Positions 27,014 through 35,821 of a stretch of DNA of 64,000 nucleotides are shown one piece after another. Numbering within the stretch: the stretch's first letter is position 1; each line of letters begins with the position of its first letter. The notes under the pieces are model-generated. The model did no database searches and was not told the origin of the DNA. It saw only the letters and a program-made list of their open reading frames with translations. Origin of the DNA: Paenibacillus cymbidii. Its GTDB lineage: Bacteria > Bacillota > Bacilli > Paenibacillales > NBRC-103111. The stretch is taken from NCBI RefSeq assembly GCF_004764705.1, contig NZ_SHLX01000031.1, positions 1 through 64,000 on the forward strand. The letters run 5' to 3'. The translations under genes and the position numbers were made by a program.

Positions 27014-27904
27014 GTGAGTGAGGAACGGAACGAACGGACGGCATACGAAGTCCGTACCTATACCGACGGGTACTTCATTTATGAACTGTCGGAGCCGTCG
27101 ACGGCGTCCAAGGTGCTGCTGTGCCCGGAGCGCGGCGGCATCATGCTTGGCTGTCAGTTGCACGGACGGGAGCTGCTGTATCTTGACCGGGACACATTTC
27201 TCGATCCGGCGGCGAACATCCGCGGCGGCAACCCGGTGCTGTTCCCAATCTGCGGCCAGTTGCCCGAGCTGACGTATACATGGGAAGGACGCAGCTACCG
27301 CATGCCAAACCACGGCATCGCCCGGACGAGCGCGTGGGAGGTTGCGGCTGTCGACAGCGACGGACAAGCGGCGGTGACGCTGGTGCTGCGCAGCTCGCCG
27401 GCGACGAAGGAAGCGTATCCGTTCGACTTCGAGCTGCGCTTCACGTATCGCTTGCGGGACGGCGTACTAGCGATCGAACAGGAGTATCGCAACCCGGGCA
27501 ATACGGCCATGCCGATGGTCGCGGGGTTTCATCCTTATTTTCGCTGCGAGCCGGAGCGCAAGCAGTTCGCGTTCGCCACGGACGCAACGCGTTATTACGA
27601 CTATAACGACCGCGAGGTCAAGCCGTTCGCCGGCTCCGTCGACCTCGGGCCGCTGCGGGAGGCGGTAGCGCTGCTCGACGCAGGAGCGGCGGCGATTGCG
27701 TTTGAACCGGCGGACGGCATGAGGGTCGCGCTGGCGTATTCGCACGCTTTTCGCTACGTATATTTGTGGAGCGTCCCCGGCAAACCGTTCGTTTGCGTTG
27801 AGCCCTGGACGGCGCGCAGCAACGAGATGAACCGGCAGCAGGAGCTGCTGCTCGTCGAACCGGGGGAAACGTTGCGGCTTGGGCTGGAATTTTCGATCGG
27901 GTAA
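27014..27904 (+). CDS. Aldose 1-epimerase family protein
   Basis: A 296-aa beta-sandwich enzyme. Substrate-site residues of the mutarotase fold are visible: GGNPVLFPICGQL, His in RMPNHGIARTS near 103, and the catalytic Glu region in KPFVCVEPWTARSNEMN. It resembles the LacX/YeaD-like subgroup. The GTG at 27014 is preferred over ATG 26996 because GGGAGAGGGAG ends 3-4 bases upstream. Interconverts sugar anomers; the sugar is not defined. Confidence 0.9.
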   Translation: MSEERNERTAYEVRTYTDGYFIYELSEPSTASKVLLCPERGGIMLGCQLHGRELLYLDRDTFLDPAANIRGGNPVLFPICGQLPELTYTWEGRSYRMPNHGIARTSAWEVAAVDSDGQAAVTLVLRSSPATKEAYPFDFELRFTYRLRDGVLAIEQEYRNPGNTAMPMVAGFHPYFRCEPERKQFAFATDATRYYDYNDREVKPFAGSVDLGPLREAVALLDAGAAAIAFEPADGMRVALAYSHAFRYVYLWSVPGKPFVCVEPWTARSNEMNRQQELLLVEPGETLRLGLEFSIG

Positions 27905-27961
27905 AATCGGATACGACTAAGCGCCGCCGGCAGGCGGAGCGAACGAGAGGACAATTGCAAG

Positions 27962-29068
27962 ATGTCGTGGATGTGGTGGATAGCCGGTATTCTTGTGCTG
28001 CTGGCGATCGGATACGGCGGGTACCGGCTGTTGCCGGTGCTGGGCGGCCGGCTGTCGAAAGGCGAACGCGAAACGATGGAGCGGAAGGAATCGGTCCGTT
28101 ACGCCGGCCGCAAGTTCGACAACCTGATTCCGACCTCGATGGCCATGGGCCCGGCGACGACGATCGCGGTAATGATCGATTTCATGAAAGGCGGCCCCCG
28201 GCGCCAGCCGAAGGAGACGCTCGCCGCCGAGCCGGTCGATATGGCCCGGTTTCTGAGCGACGAGCGGCCGCAAGCGATTTGGTTCGGCCATTCGACGTTC
28301 CTGCTGCGCTTCGAAGGGAAGACGCTGCTGGTCGATCCGATGCTGGGGCGCGCCCCTTCGCCGTTCCCGGCGATCGGCGGCAAACGGTTCAGCGGACAGC
28401 CGCCGCTTGCGCCGGAGGAACTGCCGCCGCTTGACGCGGTGCTTATCACGCATGACCACTACGACCATCTCGATTACGGCACGGTGCGACAGATCAAGGA
28501 CAAGGTCGGGCGGTTCTTCGTCCCTTACGGGGTGCGGGCGCACTTGATACGCTGGGGCGTGGCGCCGGACAAGATCGAAGAGATGGGCTGGTGGGACACC
28601 GTCAGCTGGAACGGACTGACGCTCGCTTGTACGCCGGCGCGGCATTTCTCCGGCCGGCGCGGCGTGGACCGCAACGCGACGTTGTGGTGCTCGTGGGCGA
28701 TCCGCGGGCGGGACACGAACGTCTTCTGCTCGGGCGACAGCGGGTATGGGCCGCATTTCAAGGAAATCGGCGAGCGGTTCGGCCCGTTCGACGCGGCGTT
28801 AGTGGAGTGCGGCCAGTACGACCCCAGATGGGAAGCGATCCACATGATGCCGGAGATGACGGTGCAGGCGCATCTAGACGTGCGGGCGAAGCTGCTGATT
28901 CCGATTCATTGGGGCGCGTTTACGCTGGCGGTGCATGACTGGACCGACCCGGTCGAACGAGCCGCAGCGGCGGCGCGCAAGCTGGGCGTAACGATGGCGA
29001 CGCCGCGTATCGGACAAGTGCTGGCGTTCGGCGCGCCGGAGGAAGCGGCGCAACCTTGGTGGAGATAA
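27962..29068 (+). CDS. MBL-fold metal-dependent hydrolase (UlaG/NAPE-PLD-like)
   Basis: A 368-aa protein with an N-terminal membrane helix (residues 3-22). The metallo-beta-lactamase fold has the metal motif THDHYDHLDY near 161-170, further His in TPARHFSGRRG near 225, Asp in CSGDSGYG near 258 and His in IPIHWGAF near 320. The GH-x-TFLLR and ARHF-GR patterns match the NAPE-PLD/UlaG-like lactonase group. Membrane-anchored; substrate unknown. 57 bp after the epimerase gene, so possibly the same operon. Confidence 0.9.
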   Translation: MSWMWWIAGILVLLAIGYGGYRLLPVLGGRLSKGERETMERKESVRYAGRKFDNLIPTSMAMGPATTIAVMIDFMKGGPRRQPKETLAAEPVDMARFLSDERPQAIWFGHSTFLLRFEGKTLLVDPMLGRAPSPFPAIGGKRFSGQPPLAPEELPPLDAVLITHDHYDHLDYGTVRQIKDKVGRFFVPYGVRAHLIRWGVAPDKIEEMGWWDTVSWNGLTLACTPARHFSGRRGVDRNATLWCSWAIRGRDTNVFCSGDSGYGPHFKEIGERFGPFDAALVECGQYDPRWEAIHMMPEMTVQAHLDVRAKLLIPIHWGAFTLAVHDWTDPVERAAAAARKLGVTMATPRIGQVLAFGAPEEAAQPWWR

Positions 29069-29180
29069 GGCAAGAGGAGAGGGCAGGCGAGGCGCCGGAA
29101 ACGGTGCTTCGCCTGTTTGATGTTTTGCGACGTCAACGATTCTTTGTCGGACGCGGCACCTATGCGGCATCGCGCTGCGC

Positions 29181-30080
29181 TCAAGTTTCCGTCATGATGC
29201 CGCCGTTCACGTGAAGCACTTGCCCCGTGACGAACGAGGAATCGTCCGATGCCAAATAAATGTACGCCGGAGCCAGCTCGAACGGCTGGCCGGCGCGCCG
29301 CATCGGCGTTTCCAGGCCGAACGTCTTGACGTATTCGGCGGAGTAGCTGGACACGATGAGCGGCGTCCAAATCGGCCCCGGCGCCACGGCATTGACGCGA
29401 ATGCCCTGGCTCGCCAGTTGGAGCGACAGGGAGCGGGTGAACGAAACGACGGCGCCTTTGGTCGATGAATAATCGACCAGCAGCGGCGTGCCCGCATAAG
29501 CGGTAACGGAAGCCGTGGAGATGATGGCACTGCCCGGCGCGAGGCAGGGAAGCGCCGCCCGGGTCATGTAGAAATGCGGAAAAATGTTCGTGCGGTACGT
29601 ATTTTCGAGCTGCTCGTCGGATATATTCAAAATGCTCTCCTGCGGAAACTGGACGCCCTGGTTCAGCACGAGCACATCAATTTTGCCGTAGGCGCCAAGC
29701 GTTCGCTGCACCACCTCCGCCGAAAACGCGGACTGCCGCAAATCGCCTTCGATCAGCAGGCAGCGGCGGCCGTATTGCTCGACCATGCGCCGGGTAGCTT
29801 CGGCGTCCACGCGCTCGTACAGATAGACGATCGCCACGTCCGCTCCTTCCTTGGCGAAGCCGATCGCCACGGCGCGGCCGATGCCGCTGTCGCCGCCGGT
29901 GATGATGGCGATTTTGCCGGCGAGCTTGCCGCTTCCGCGATAATCGGGGTTATCGGAAATCGGCAGCGGGTCCATCACATACTCCAGTCCCGGCTGCACA
30001 TCCTGATGCTGCGGCGGGAACGTGACGGGAACCTGTTTGCATTTCGTCTGATAGCTGTAATACGGATACATGGGGACCAT
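29181..30080 (-). CDS. Short-chain dehydrogenase/reductase (YhdF/YdaD type)
   Basis: A 299-aa SDR. The N-terminal extension (1-45, with QTKCKQVPVTFPPQHQDVQPG) is typical of the YhdF/YdaD general-stress SDRs. Then the cofactor motif TGGDSGIGRAV near 58, the catalytic Ser in STASVTAYAG, and YSSTKGA with catalytic Tyr/Lys. The end is VLHVNGG. The ATG at 30080 is chosen since GGGAGG lies 6 bases upstream. The physiological substrate is unknown. Confidence 0.92.
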   Translation of the reverse strand: MVPMYPYYSYQTKCKQVPVTFPPQHQDVQPGLEYVMDPLPISDNPDYRGSGKLAGKIAIITGGDSGIGRAVAIGFAKEGADVAIVYLYERVDAEATRRMVEQYGRRCLLIEGDLRQSAFSAEVVQRTLGAYGKIDVLVLNQGVQFPQESILNISDEQLENTYRTNIFPHFYMTRAALPCLAPGSAIISTASVTAYAGTPLLVDYSSTKGAVVSFTRSLSLQLASQGIRVNAVAPGPIWTPLIVSSYSAEYVKTFGLETPMRRAGQPFELAPAYIYLASDDSSFVTGQVLHVNGGIMTET

Positions 30081-30207
30081 ACCGGCGCCTCCCGGAGAAA
30101 TTGTTGCAACCGAGAGCAGTATATTCGCCCAGTTCCGATTGGTGCCTGTATAGGCGAGTGCCGGGTCGGAAGACGTTAGCGGCGGACGAGAGGGGAGTCG
30201 AACGAGC

Positions 30208-31272
30208 ATGAGCGGCAATCAAACAGCGAGGCCGATGCGAAGGGGCATCCACTACGATATCGGAACTTACACCCGAGGGCAGGCAGCGGCCTCCTCCCGC
30301 GAAAGCTTCGATCCTGCCGTCGTCCGGCGGGAAATGGCCGTCATCCGGCAGGAGCTTCATTGCACGGCGGTGCGTATTTCCGGCCAGGATCCGGGGCGGC
30401 TTGCCGTTGCGGCCGGGTTTGCGCTCGAACAAGGGCTGGAAGTGTGGCTGTCGCCCTCCTACGTCGACGCGACCGAGGAGATGATGCTGGCCTATTTGAC
30501 CGACTGCGCGAAGGCGGCGGAATCGATGCGCCAAAAGTCGCCGAACGTCATCTTCGTGGCGGGCTGCGAACTGAGCTTGTTCATGAAAGGTTTCATCGCT
30601 GGAGAAACGGCGGCGGAACGGATGCAGACGATGATGAAGCCATGGCGTCTGCTGGCAAGCACGCTGCGGCGAGGCTCGTTTCACAGGCGGCTTAACGCTT
30701 TCCTGTCCCGTGCGGCGGATGCGATTCGGGAGCATTTTCGCGGCCGTCTCACGTATGCTTCGGGTACCTGGGAAAATGTCGAATGGCGCCCGTTCGATTA
30801 TGTCGGCGTCGATTGTTATCGCGATTCCTTCAACAAACGAATGTATCGCGAGAAGCTGCGCTCCTATTTTCGGCATGTCAAGCCGGTGGTCGTGCTCGAA
30901 TTCGGCTGCTGCACGTATCGCGGCGCCGAGGACAAAGGCGGCTACGGCTGGGCGGTCGTGGACCGCAGCGCGGCGCCGAACCGGCTGAAGGCCGGCATCG
31001 AACGCGACGAAAGCGTGCAGGTGCGCTACATGGAAGAGCTGCTGGCGATTTTCGCGGAGGAAGGAGTGGATGGCGCTTTCTGGTTTACGTTCGTGATGCC
31101 GCTGTACCCGGGCAACGATGAGCGCAGCGACGACCCGGCGTACGATCTGGATACGGCCAGCTACGGCCTCGTCAAGCCGTACGCCGACCCGAACCGATCC
31201 GGGTCGGCTTATCCGGGGCTGCCGTGGGAGCCGAAGGCTTCCTTCCATGCATTGTCGCGGCTTTACGAGTAA
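30208..31272 (+). CDS. TIM-barrel glycosidase-like protein of the family often labelled abortive infection protein
   Basis: A 354-aa cytoplasmic protein. The pattern RRGIHYDIGTYTRG, LHCTAVRISGQDPGRL, FVAGCELSLFMKGF and DYVGVDCYRDSF resembles a family that databases call abortive infection protein, although the pattern fits a clan GH-A (beta/alpha)8 barrel. Possible active-site Glu residues are in GCELSLF and VVLEFGCCTYRG. No defence partner is near. It lies divergent from the SDR gene among sugar genes, so a glycosidase-like role is more plausible than phage defence. Function unproven. Confidence 0.65.
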   Translation: MSGNQTARPMRRGIHYDIGTYTRGQAAASSRESFDPAVVRREMAVIRQELHCTAVRISGQDPGRLAVAAGFALEQGLEVWLSPSYVDATEEMMLAYLTDCAKAAESMRQKSPNVIFVAGCELSLFMKGFIAGETAAERMQTMMKPWRLLASTLRRGSFHRRLNAFLSRAADAIREHFRGRLTYASGTWENVEWRPFDYVGVDCYRDSFNKRMYREKLRSYFRHVKPVVVLEFGCCTYRGAEDKGGYGWAVVDRSAAPNRLKAGIERDESVQVRYMEELLAIFAEEGVDGAFWFTFVMPLYPGNDERSDDPAYDLDTASYGLVKPYADPNRSGSAYPGLPWEPKASFHALSRLYE

Positions 31273-31327
31273 CCGGCATACGCGCATCCAATCGATTGCC
31301 CTAGGTGTGATTCAAGACAGGGCCCAT

Positions 31328-31357
31328 AGGCCATATATTGTTGGCTATTTGGCCGTT
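31328..31357. repeat. Single stem-loop unit of repeat family A
   Basis: One unit (ATAGGCCATATA ... TTGGCTATTTGG) in the 83-bp gap between two convergent genes; it may also serve as a bidirectional hairpin. Confidence 0.5.
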
Positions 31358-33617
31358 ACCGCTCCTCCGGCAGCGGCATGGCGTGCTGCGTGCGGAACTG
31401 CGCGGGCGTCATGCCGTACGCTTTCTTGAACAGCGTAAAAAAATACGTGCTGCTGCCGATGCCCACCTTCTCGCTGATGACGGCGGCGGAATCGCTTGTC
31501 GTGGACAGCAGGCCGACCGCCTTCTCCAGCCGCACGGCGCTGACGTATTCGGCGAATGTCTGGTCCGTCAACTGCTTGAACAGCTTGCCGAGGTAACCGG
31601 CCGAATAATGCACCTGGTCGGCGATCCAGTCGAGCGACAGGTTCGGGTCGCTGTAGCGCTCCAACACGAGCCGGCGCACGGACTCGATCGCATCGCGGTT
31701 GCGATGCTCCTTCTTCTCCTCGAGCCGCCGGGTGATGACGCCGGCCAGCTCCTTCAGCCGCACGGCGACGTCGTCGAGCGTCTCCGGCTCGGAGAACGAG
31801 TAGATGACGCGCATGTAGCCGGCGTAATCGCCGTCGCCTTCGGGCAGCATGCCGTCGAACTTCTTGAGCAGCGAAAAGACGAGCCGGTTGATCGCCACGA
31901 CGGCTTGTTTGACGCTCATCGTCCGGATCGCCTCCACGAACCGGGAGATTTCCTTGTCCGCGTCCCTGGCGTGGCCGAGCTGAATCGCTTCGGTCAGCGC
32001 GCTTTCGATGCGGTGCGGGTACTCCCCGCCGCCACCACTACCAATGCCGCCGCCCGCGGCCGGATACGCTTCCGTCCGGTTGCGGTCGATGATGACGCCA
32101 TGGCCGAAGAACAGCCGATATTGCAAATAATCGGCGGCGCAGCGGTACGAATCCGGGATGCGCCCCGGTTCCGCCACGACGTCGCCGATGCCGGCCGATA
32201 CCGACAAGTGGAAATATTGCCGCACGGCGGCGCCGACTTCGCCCAGCGTCAGCACAACGCTCTCCGGCAGCGCCGGAGCGGCTAACTGCAGCAGCAGCAC
32301 GACATCGCCGCCGTCGATGTCCGGCGCGTAGCTGCTGCCGTGCTTCGCCATCAACTCGCCGGCGATGTTGCGCACGGCGAAGCGCACGAGTTCCTGCTCC
32401 TTGTACGGCCGCGCGGCGAAGGCGCGGGCGTCGTCGATGCGCAGCACGATGACGCAGAAATACATGCCGGTCAGCTGCGCCCGCAAATCCTCCAGAATGT
32501 CCGCTTCGGCGGCGTGCGGCAGCCGCTCCGCCTTGCCGCTCAGCAGCAAATGGACGTACGTCTCCTTCAGCATCGGCGCCGCGGTGCGCAGCGACTTCTC
32601 CAGCGACTGGGCCCGCGTGAACAGGGCGGACAGCGGGTTCGACATGTTGGCGGTCAGCAGCGCCGACAGGACGAGGCCGAGCAGCAGCAGCGCCGCCGAT
32701 ACGAGCAGCGTAATCACCAGCAGCCGGTGAATGCCCGACAGCACCTGCGCATACGGCTTTTTGCTGACATAGATCCAGCCCATGGCGTTTTCCGCCGATT
32801 TGACATACGTAACGAGCTGTTTCCGACCGTCGATGTAGGCGGTGAACGAACCTTCTTTGGCATCCGTCTGCAGGACGCGCTGCATGTACGGCTCGCCGGA
32901 AATATCGTGGGTAAACAGGCGCTCGTCGGTATGCGACAGGACGACTCCTTTTTCATCGACGACCATAATGTCGCTGTTCAGCTTGCGGTTCATGCCGCTG
33001 ATCGTCTTGCGGATCAGCTTCTCTTCGTTGATATTGATGACCAGCGCGCTGTTGTTGGGCATCAGGGCCGAAAAGTTGGAGTACAGGATGAACGTCAGCA
33101 CGTTGTAGCTTTGCGTGTTGTTGATCACCTCCGCGTAGCGCCGCGGGAAAAACTCCCAATACGTGTCGCTCTTGTGGGTGTGGATGCGCCTCAGCACTTC
33201 GGCGTCGAGCTCTTTCGTCTGGCCCTTGTAATTCAAATACCGGTCGGTGTTGCCATTGTAAATGCTTACATATTCGATAAAAGAATAAACCGCCTGAATG
33301 TAGCGGAACTTCTGCACCACTTCGTTCTCCAGCAGCGGGTCGCGCGTATCCGACAGCATCGCGGTGATAATGTTGTTGTCGTGCATCAGCTCGTTGCCGA
33401 CCGACAGCACCTGATCCTGGATCATGTCGGAGGTGTAGCTCGTTTGCGCCAGCATGGATTTGGCGGCGTCGTTGATTTCGGCGATCGAACGGTCGGCGAA
33501 CATCCGGTAAAGCACGGTCGAGATGACCGGAATCGTCACCAGAACGAGAATCAGGTAGGAAAAAAAGATTTTGCGGTACACCGCATACTGCTTCATGTTG
33601 TTCCACAGCGCCGGCAT
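31356..33617 (-). CDS. Membrane-bound AraC-family transcriptional regulator with Cache sensor
   Basis: A 753-aa single-chain regulator: helix 1 near residues 14-34, an extracytoplasmic Cache-like region (35-290), helix 2 near 291-315, a linker of ~330 residues with a GGDEF-like vestige, and a C-terminal AraC domain with helix-turn-helix motifs LSLDWIADQVHYSAGYLGKL and DSAAVISEKVGIGSSTYFFT. It joins a YesM-like sensor to a YesN-like output without a kinase. The ATG at 33617 is chosen because GGGAGGGGG precedes it. Divergent from the second sugar ABC operon, which is its probable target. Confidence 0.9.
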   Translation of the reverse strand: MPALWNNMKQYAVYRKIFFSYLILVLVTIPVISTVLYRMFADRSIAEINDAAKSMLAQTSYTSDMIQDQVLSVGNELMHDNNIITAMLSDTRDPLLENEVVQKFRYIQAVYSFIEYVSIYNGNTDRYLNYKGQTKELDAEVLRRIHTHKSDTYWEFFPRRYAEVINNTQSYNVLTFILYSNFSALMPNNSALVININEEKLIRKTISGMNRKLNSDIMVVDEKGVVLSHTDERLFTHDISGEPYMQRVLQTDAKEGSFTAYIDGRKQLVTYVKSAENAMGWIYVSKKPYAQVLSGIHRLLVITLLVSAALLLLGLVLSALLTANMSNPLSALFTRAQSLEKSLRTAAPMLKETYVHLLLSGKAERLPHAAEADILEDLRAQLTGMYFCVIVLRIDDARAFAARPYKEQELVRFAVRNIAGELMAKHGSSYAPDIDGGDVVLLLQLAAPALPESVVLTLGEVGAAVRQYFHLSVSAGIGDVVAEPGRIPDSYRCAADYLQYRLFFGHGVIIDRNRTEAYPAAGGGIGSGGGGEYPHRIESALTEAIQLGHARDADKEISRFVEAIRTMSVKQAVVAINRLVFSLLKKFDGMLPEGDGDYAGYMRVIYSFSEPETLDDVAVRLKELAGVITRRLEEKKEHRNRDAIESVRRLVLERYSDPNLSLDWIADQVHYSAGYLGKLFKQLTDQTFAEYVSAVRLEKAVGLLSTTSDSAAVISEKVGIGSSTYFFTLFKKAYGMTPAQFRTQHAMPLPEER

Positions 33618-33840
33618 GCCCGATTTTCCCCCTCCCTCAGATCTCATTCCGGGGCCCCGCAAAGTAATTGCTTCTACCCGTGCAACGTGTTCCTGCGGAT
33701 ACACAGAATTGTATCGAAACGCCAGCGGCGATTCAATGGAAAGAGTCGGCTGGGCGGCAAAGCGACCGATTTTTGAAGCAATCGCGGCAAATTTAAGTGG
33801 CTTCAAGCGCGATTTTTGAACGGATGGCGGCGATTTTCAA

Positions 33841-33869
33841 TTTACGTCGGCGGCGCGCGGCTCTACAAT
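33841..33869 (+). promoter_or_regulatory. Promoter of the second sugar ABC operon
   Basis: TTTACG (33841-33846), 17-bp spacer, TACAAT (33864-33869), 57 bases upstream of the permease. The rest of 33618-33926 is the divergent control region; no gene is seen in it. Confidence 0.6.
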
Positions 33870-33926
33870 GGGAACCATCCGCAGCTTGCTTGTTTGACGC
33901 ACAACGACGATAAAGGAGGGGCAACC

Positions 33927-34859
33927 ATGGTCAAGCGAGGACCGGCCGGTTTCCTGCGCGACATCGGCAAAAACCCGTTCAGCTATTTGCTCGTGCTGCC
34001 GGCGGCGCTGTACACGCTCGTATTCGGTTATTTTACGCTCCCCTATCTGGTGATGGCCTTTCAGAAGTTCAGCTACGACTCGTCGCTATTCGCCAATCAC
34101 GATTTTATCGGCTTCAAAAATTTCGCCTTCTTCTTTAAATCCAACAACGTGTGGACCGTAACTTGGAACACGCTGCGGCTTAACTTTTTGTATATCGTGC
34201 TCGGGCACGGAATTGCTATCGCTTTTGCCGTCATGATGAATGAGGTTAAGTCCAAGTGGTTCATGAAAACGACGCAGTCGACGTTTCTGTTCCCCCACTT
34301 CCTCTCGTGGGTCGTTGTCAGCTATATCGTTTACAACGTCTTTTCCACCCAGTACGGGGTGTTGAACCAATTGCTGCAGTCGCTCGGGCTGGAGCGGCAG
34401 AACTGGTACGCCAAACCGGAAGTATGGACGGAGATACTCGTTGGCATGAATATATGGAAAGAGACGGGCATCGCCACGGTCATTTATTTGGCCGCGATTG
34501 TCGGCATCGACAGCGAGCTGTACGAAGCGGCCCGCATCGACGGCGCCAGCCGCTGGCAGATGGCCCGCCGGATTACCGTACCGCTGCTGATGCCCACGGC
34601 GATCATTCTGGTGCTGCTGGCGGTCGGCAAAATCTTCTACGGCAACTTCGCCATGCTCTATTCGATCATTCGCGACAACGGGCTGCTGCTGCCGACGACC
34701 GACGTGATCGACACGTACGTGTTCCGCGCGCTGCGGACCTCCGGCGATCCGGCCCAGGCGATGGCCGTCGGGCTGTACCAGGCGTTCATGGGCTTTATTA
34801 TCGTATTCGGGATCAACCGGCTCATTCGCAAATATTTTCCGGAAGGGGCGTTGTTCTGA
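33927..34859 (+). CDS. Sugar ABC transporter permease (LplB type)
   Basis: A 310-aa permease with six predicted membrane helices and the EAA loop LYEAARIDGASRWQMARRITVPLLMP. AAAGGAGGGG precedes the ATG at 33927. The stop overlaps the next start (ATGA). First gene of an importer that, like the one at 18724-22246, has no ATPase gene. Confidence 0.93.
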   Translation: MVKRGPAGFLRDIGKNPFSYLLVLPAALYTLVFGYFTLPYLVMAFQKFSYDSSLFANHDFIGFKNFAFFFKSNNVWTVTWNTLRLNFLYIVLGHGIAIAFAVMMNEVKSKWFMKTTQSTFLFPHFLSWVVVSYIVYNVFSTQYGVLNQLLQSLGLERQNWYAKPEVWTEILVGMNIWKETGIATVIYLAAIVGIDSELYEAARIDGASRWQMARRITVPLLMPTAIILVLLAVGKIFYGNFAMLYSIIRDNGLLLPTTDVIDTYVFRALRTSGDPAQAMAVGLYQAFMGFIIVFGINRLIRKYFPEGALF

Positions 34860-35728
34860 TGAGCCGTTACCGGGTCGGTCAACCGTTCATTTATGCGGCC
34901 ATCTCGCTCTTTTCGCTGCTGTGTGTGCTGCCGATGCTGCTGGTCGTGATGATTTCGTTCTCGAGCGAAGCGAGCATTCGCCAGCACGGGTACCGCTTCA
35001 TTCCGGGGACGTTTTCGCTGGCCGCTTACCGGCTGCTGTTTAACGATTCCGATATGCTGATCCGCAGCTACGGCATCTCCATCTTCGTGACGGTGGCCGG
35101 CACGCTGCTCGCGGTTGCGATTACCGCCATGGCCGCCTTTACGCTGTCCAACCCGGCGGTGAAGTATCGGTACGGGCTGGCGATGTTCTTCTTTTTTACG
35201 ATGATCTTCAACGGGGGCATCGTGCCGTGGTACATGATTTGCCGCGAGCTGGGGCTGAACGACAACATGCTGGCGCTGCTGGTGCCGAATCTGCTGTTTA
35301 ACGCGTTCAACCTGTTTCTGGTGCGCAACTTCATGAATGCGCTTCCGGCTGCGCTGATCGAATCGGCCAAAATCGACGGCGCCAACGACATGACGATCGC
35401 CTTCCGCATTATTTTTCCGCTGTGCAAGCCGGTGCTGGCGACTGTGGCGCTGTTCTACGGACTCGCCTATTGGAACGACTGGTGGAATGCGATCATGCTG
35501 GTCGACAACGAGAAGCTGTATCCGGTGCAGTATTTGCTGTTCAAGCTGCAGTCGGACATTCGCATGCTGACGGAAATGCAGGGGGCGTCGGGATCCGGCG
35601 GCATCATGCCGGCCGAGTCGGTGAAGATGGCGACGGCGGTCGTGACGATCGGCCCGGTCGTGCTGATGTATCCGTTTCTGCAGCGCTATTTTGTCAAAGG
35701 GTTGATCGTCGGTTCCGTCAAAGGATGA
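34859..35728 (+). CDS. Sugar ABC transporter permease (LplC type)
   Basis: A 289-aa permease, six membrane helices, EAA-like loop LIESAKIDGANDMTIAFRIIFPLCKP, C-terminal PFLQRYFVKGLIVGSVKG. The start overlaps the previous stop by one base, with GGAAGGGG upstream. Pairs with the upstream permease. Confidence 0.93.
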   Translation: MSRYRVGQPFIYAAISLFSLLCVLPMLLVVMISFSSEASIRQHGYRFIPGTFSLAAYRLLFNDSDMLIRSYGISIFVTVAGTLLAVAITAMAAFTLSNPAVKYRYGLAMFFFFTMIFNGGIVPWYMICRELGLNDNMLALLVPNLLFNAFNLFLVRNFMNALPAALIESAKIDGANDMTIAFRIIFPLCKPVLATVALFYGLAYWNDWWNAIMLVDNEKLYPVQYLLFKLQSDIRMLTEMQGASGSGGIMPAESVKMATAVVTIGPVVLMYPFLQRYFVKGLIVGSVKG

Positions 35729-35821
35729 CCGAGCTGTTCCGGGCTACCGCGGCATGACCGGGCAGCGTCATCATATAGTCGTCAACTATAGAAGTGGCCT
35801 ATCGAAAAAGGAGGTTTGACA

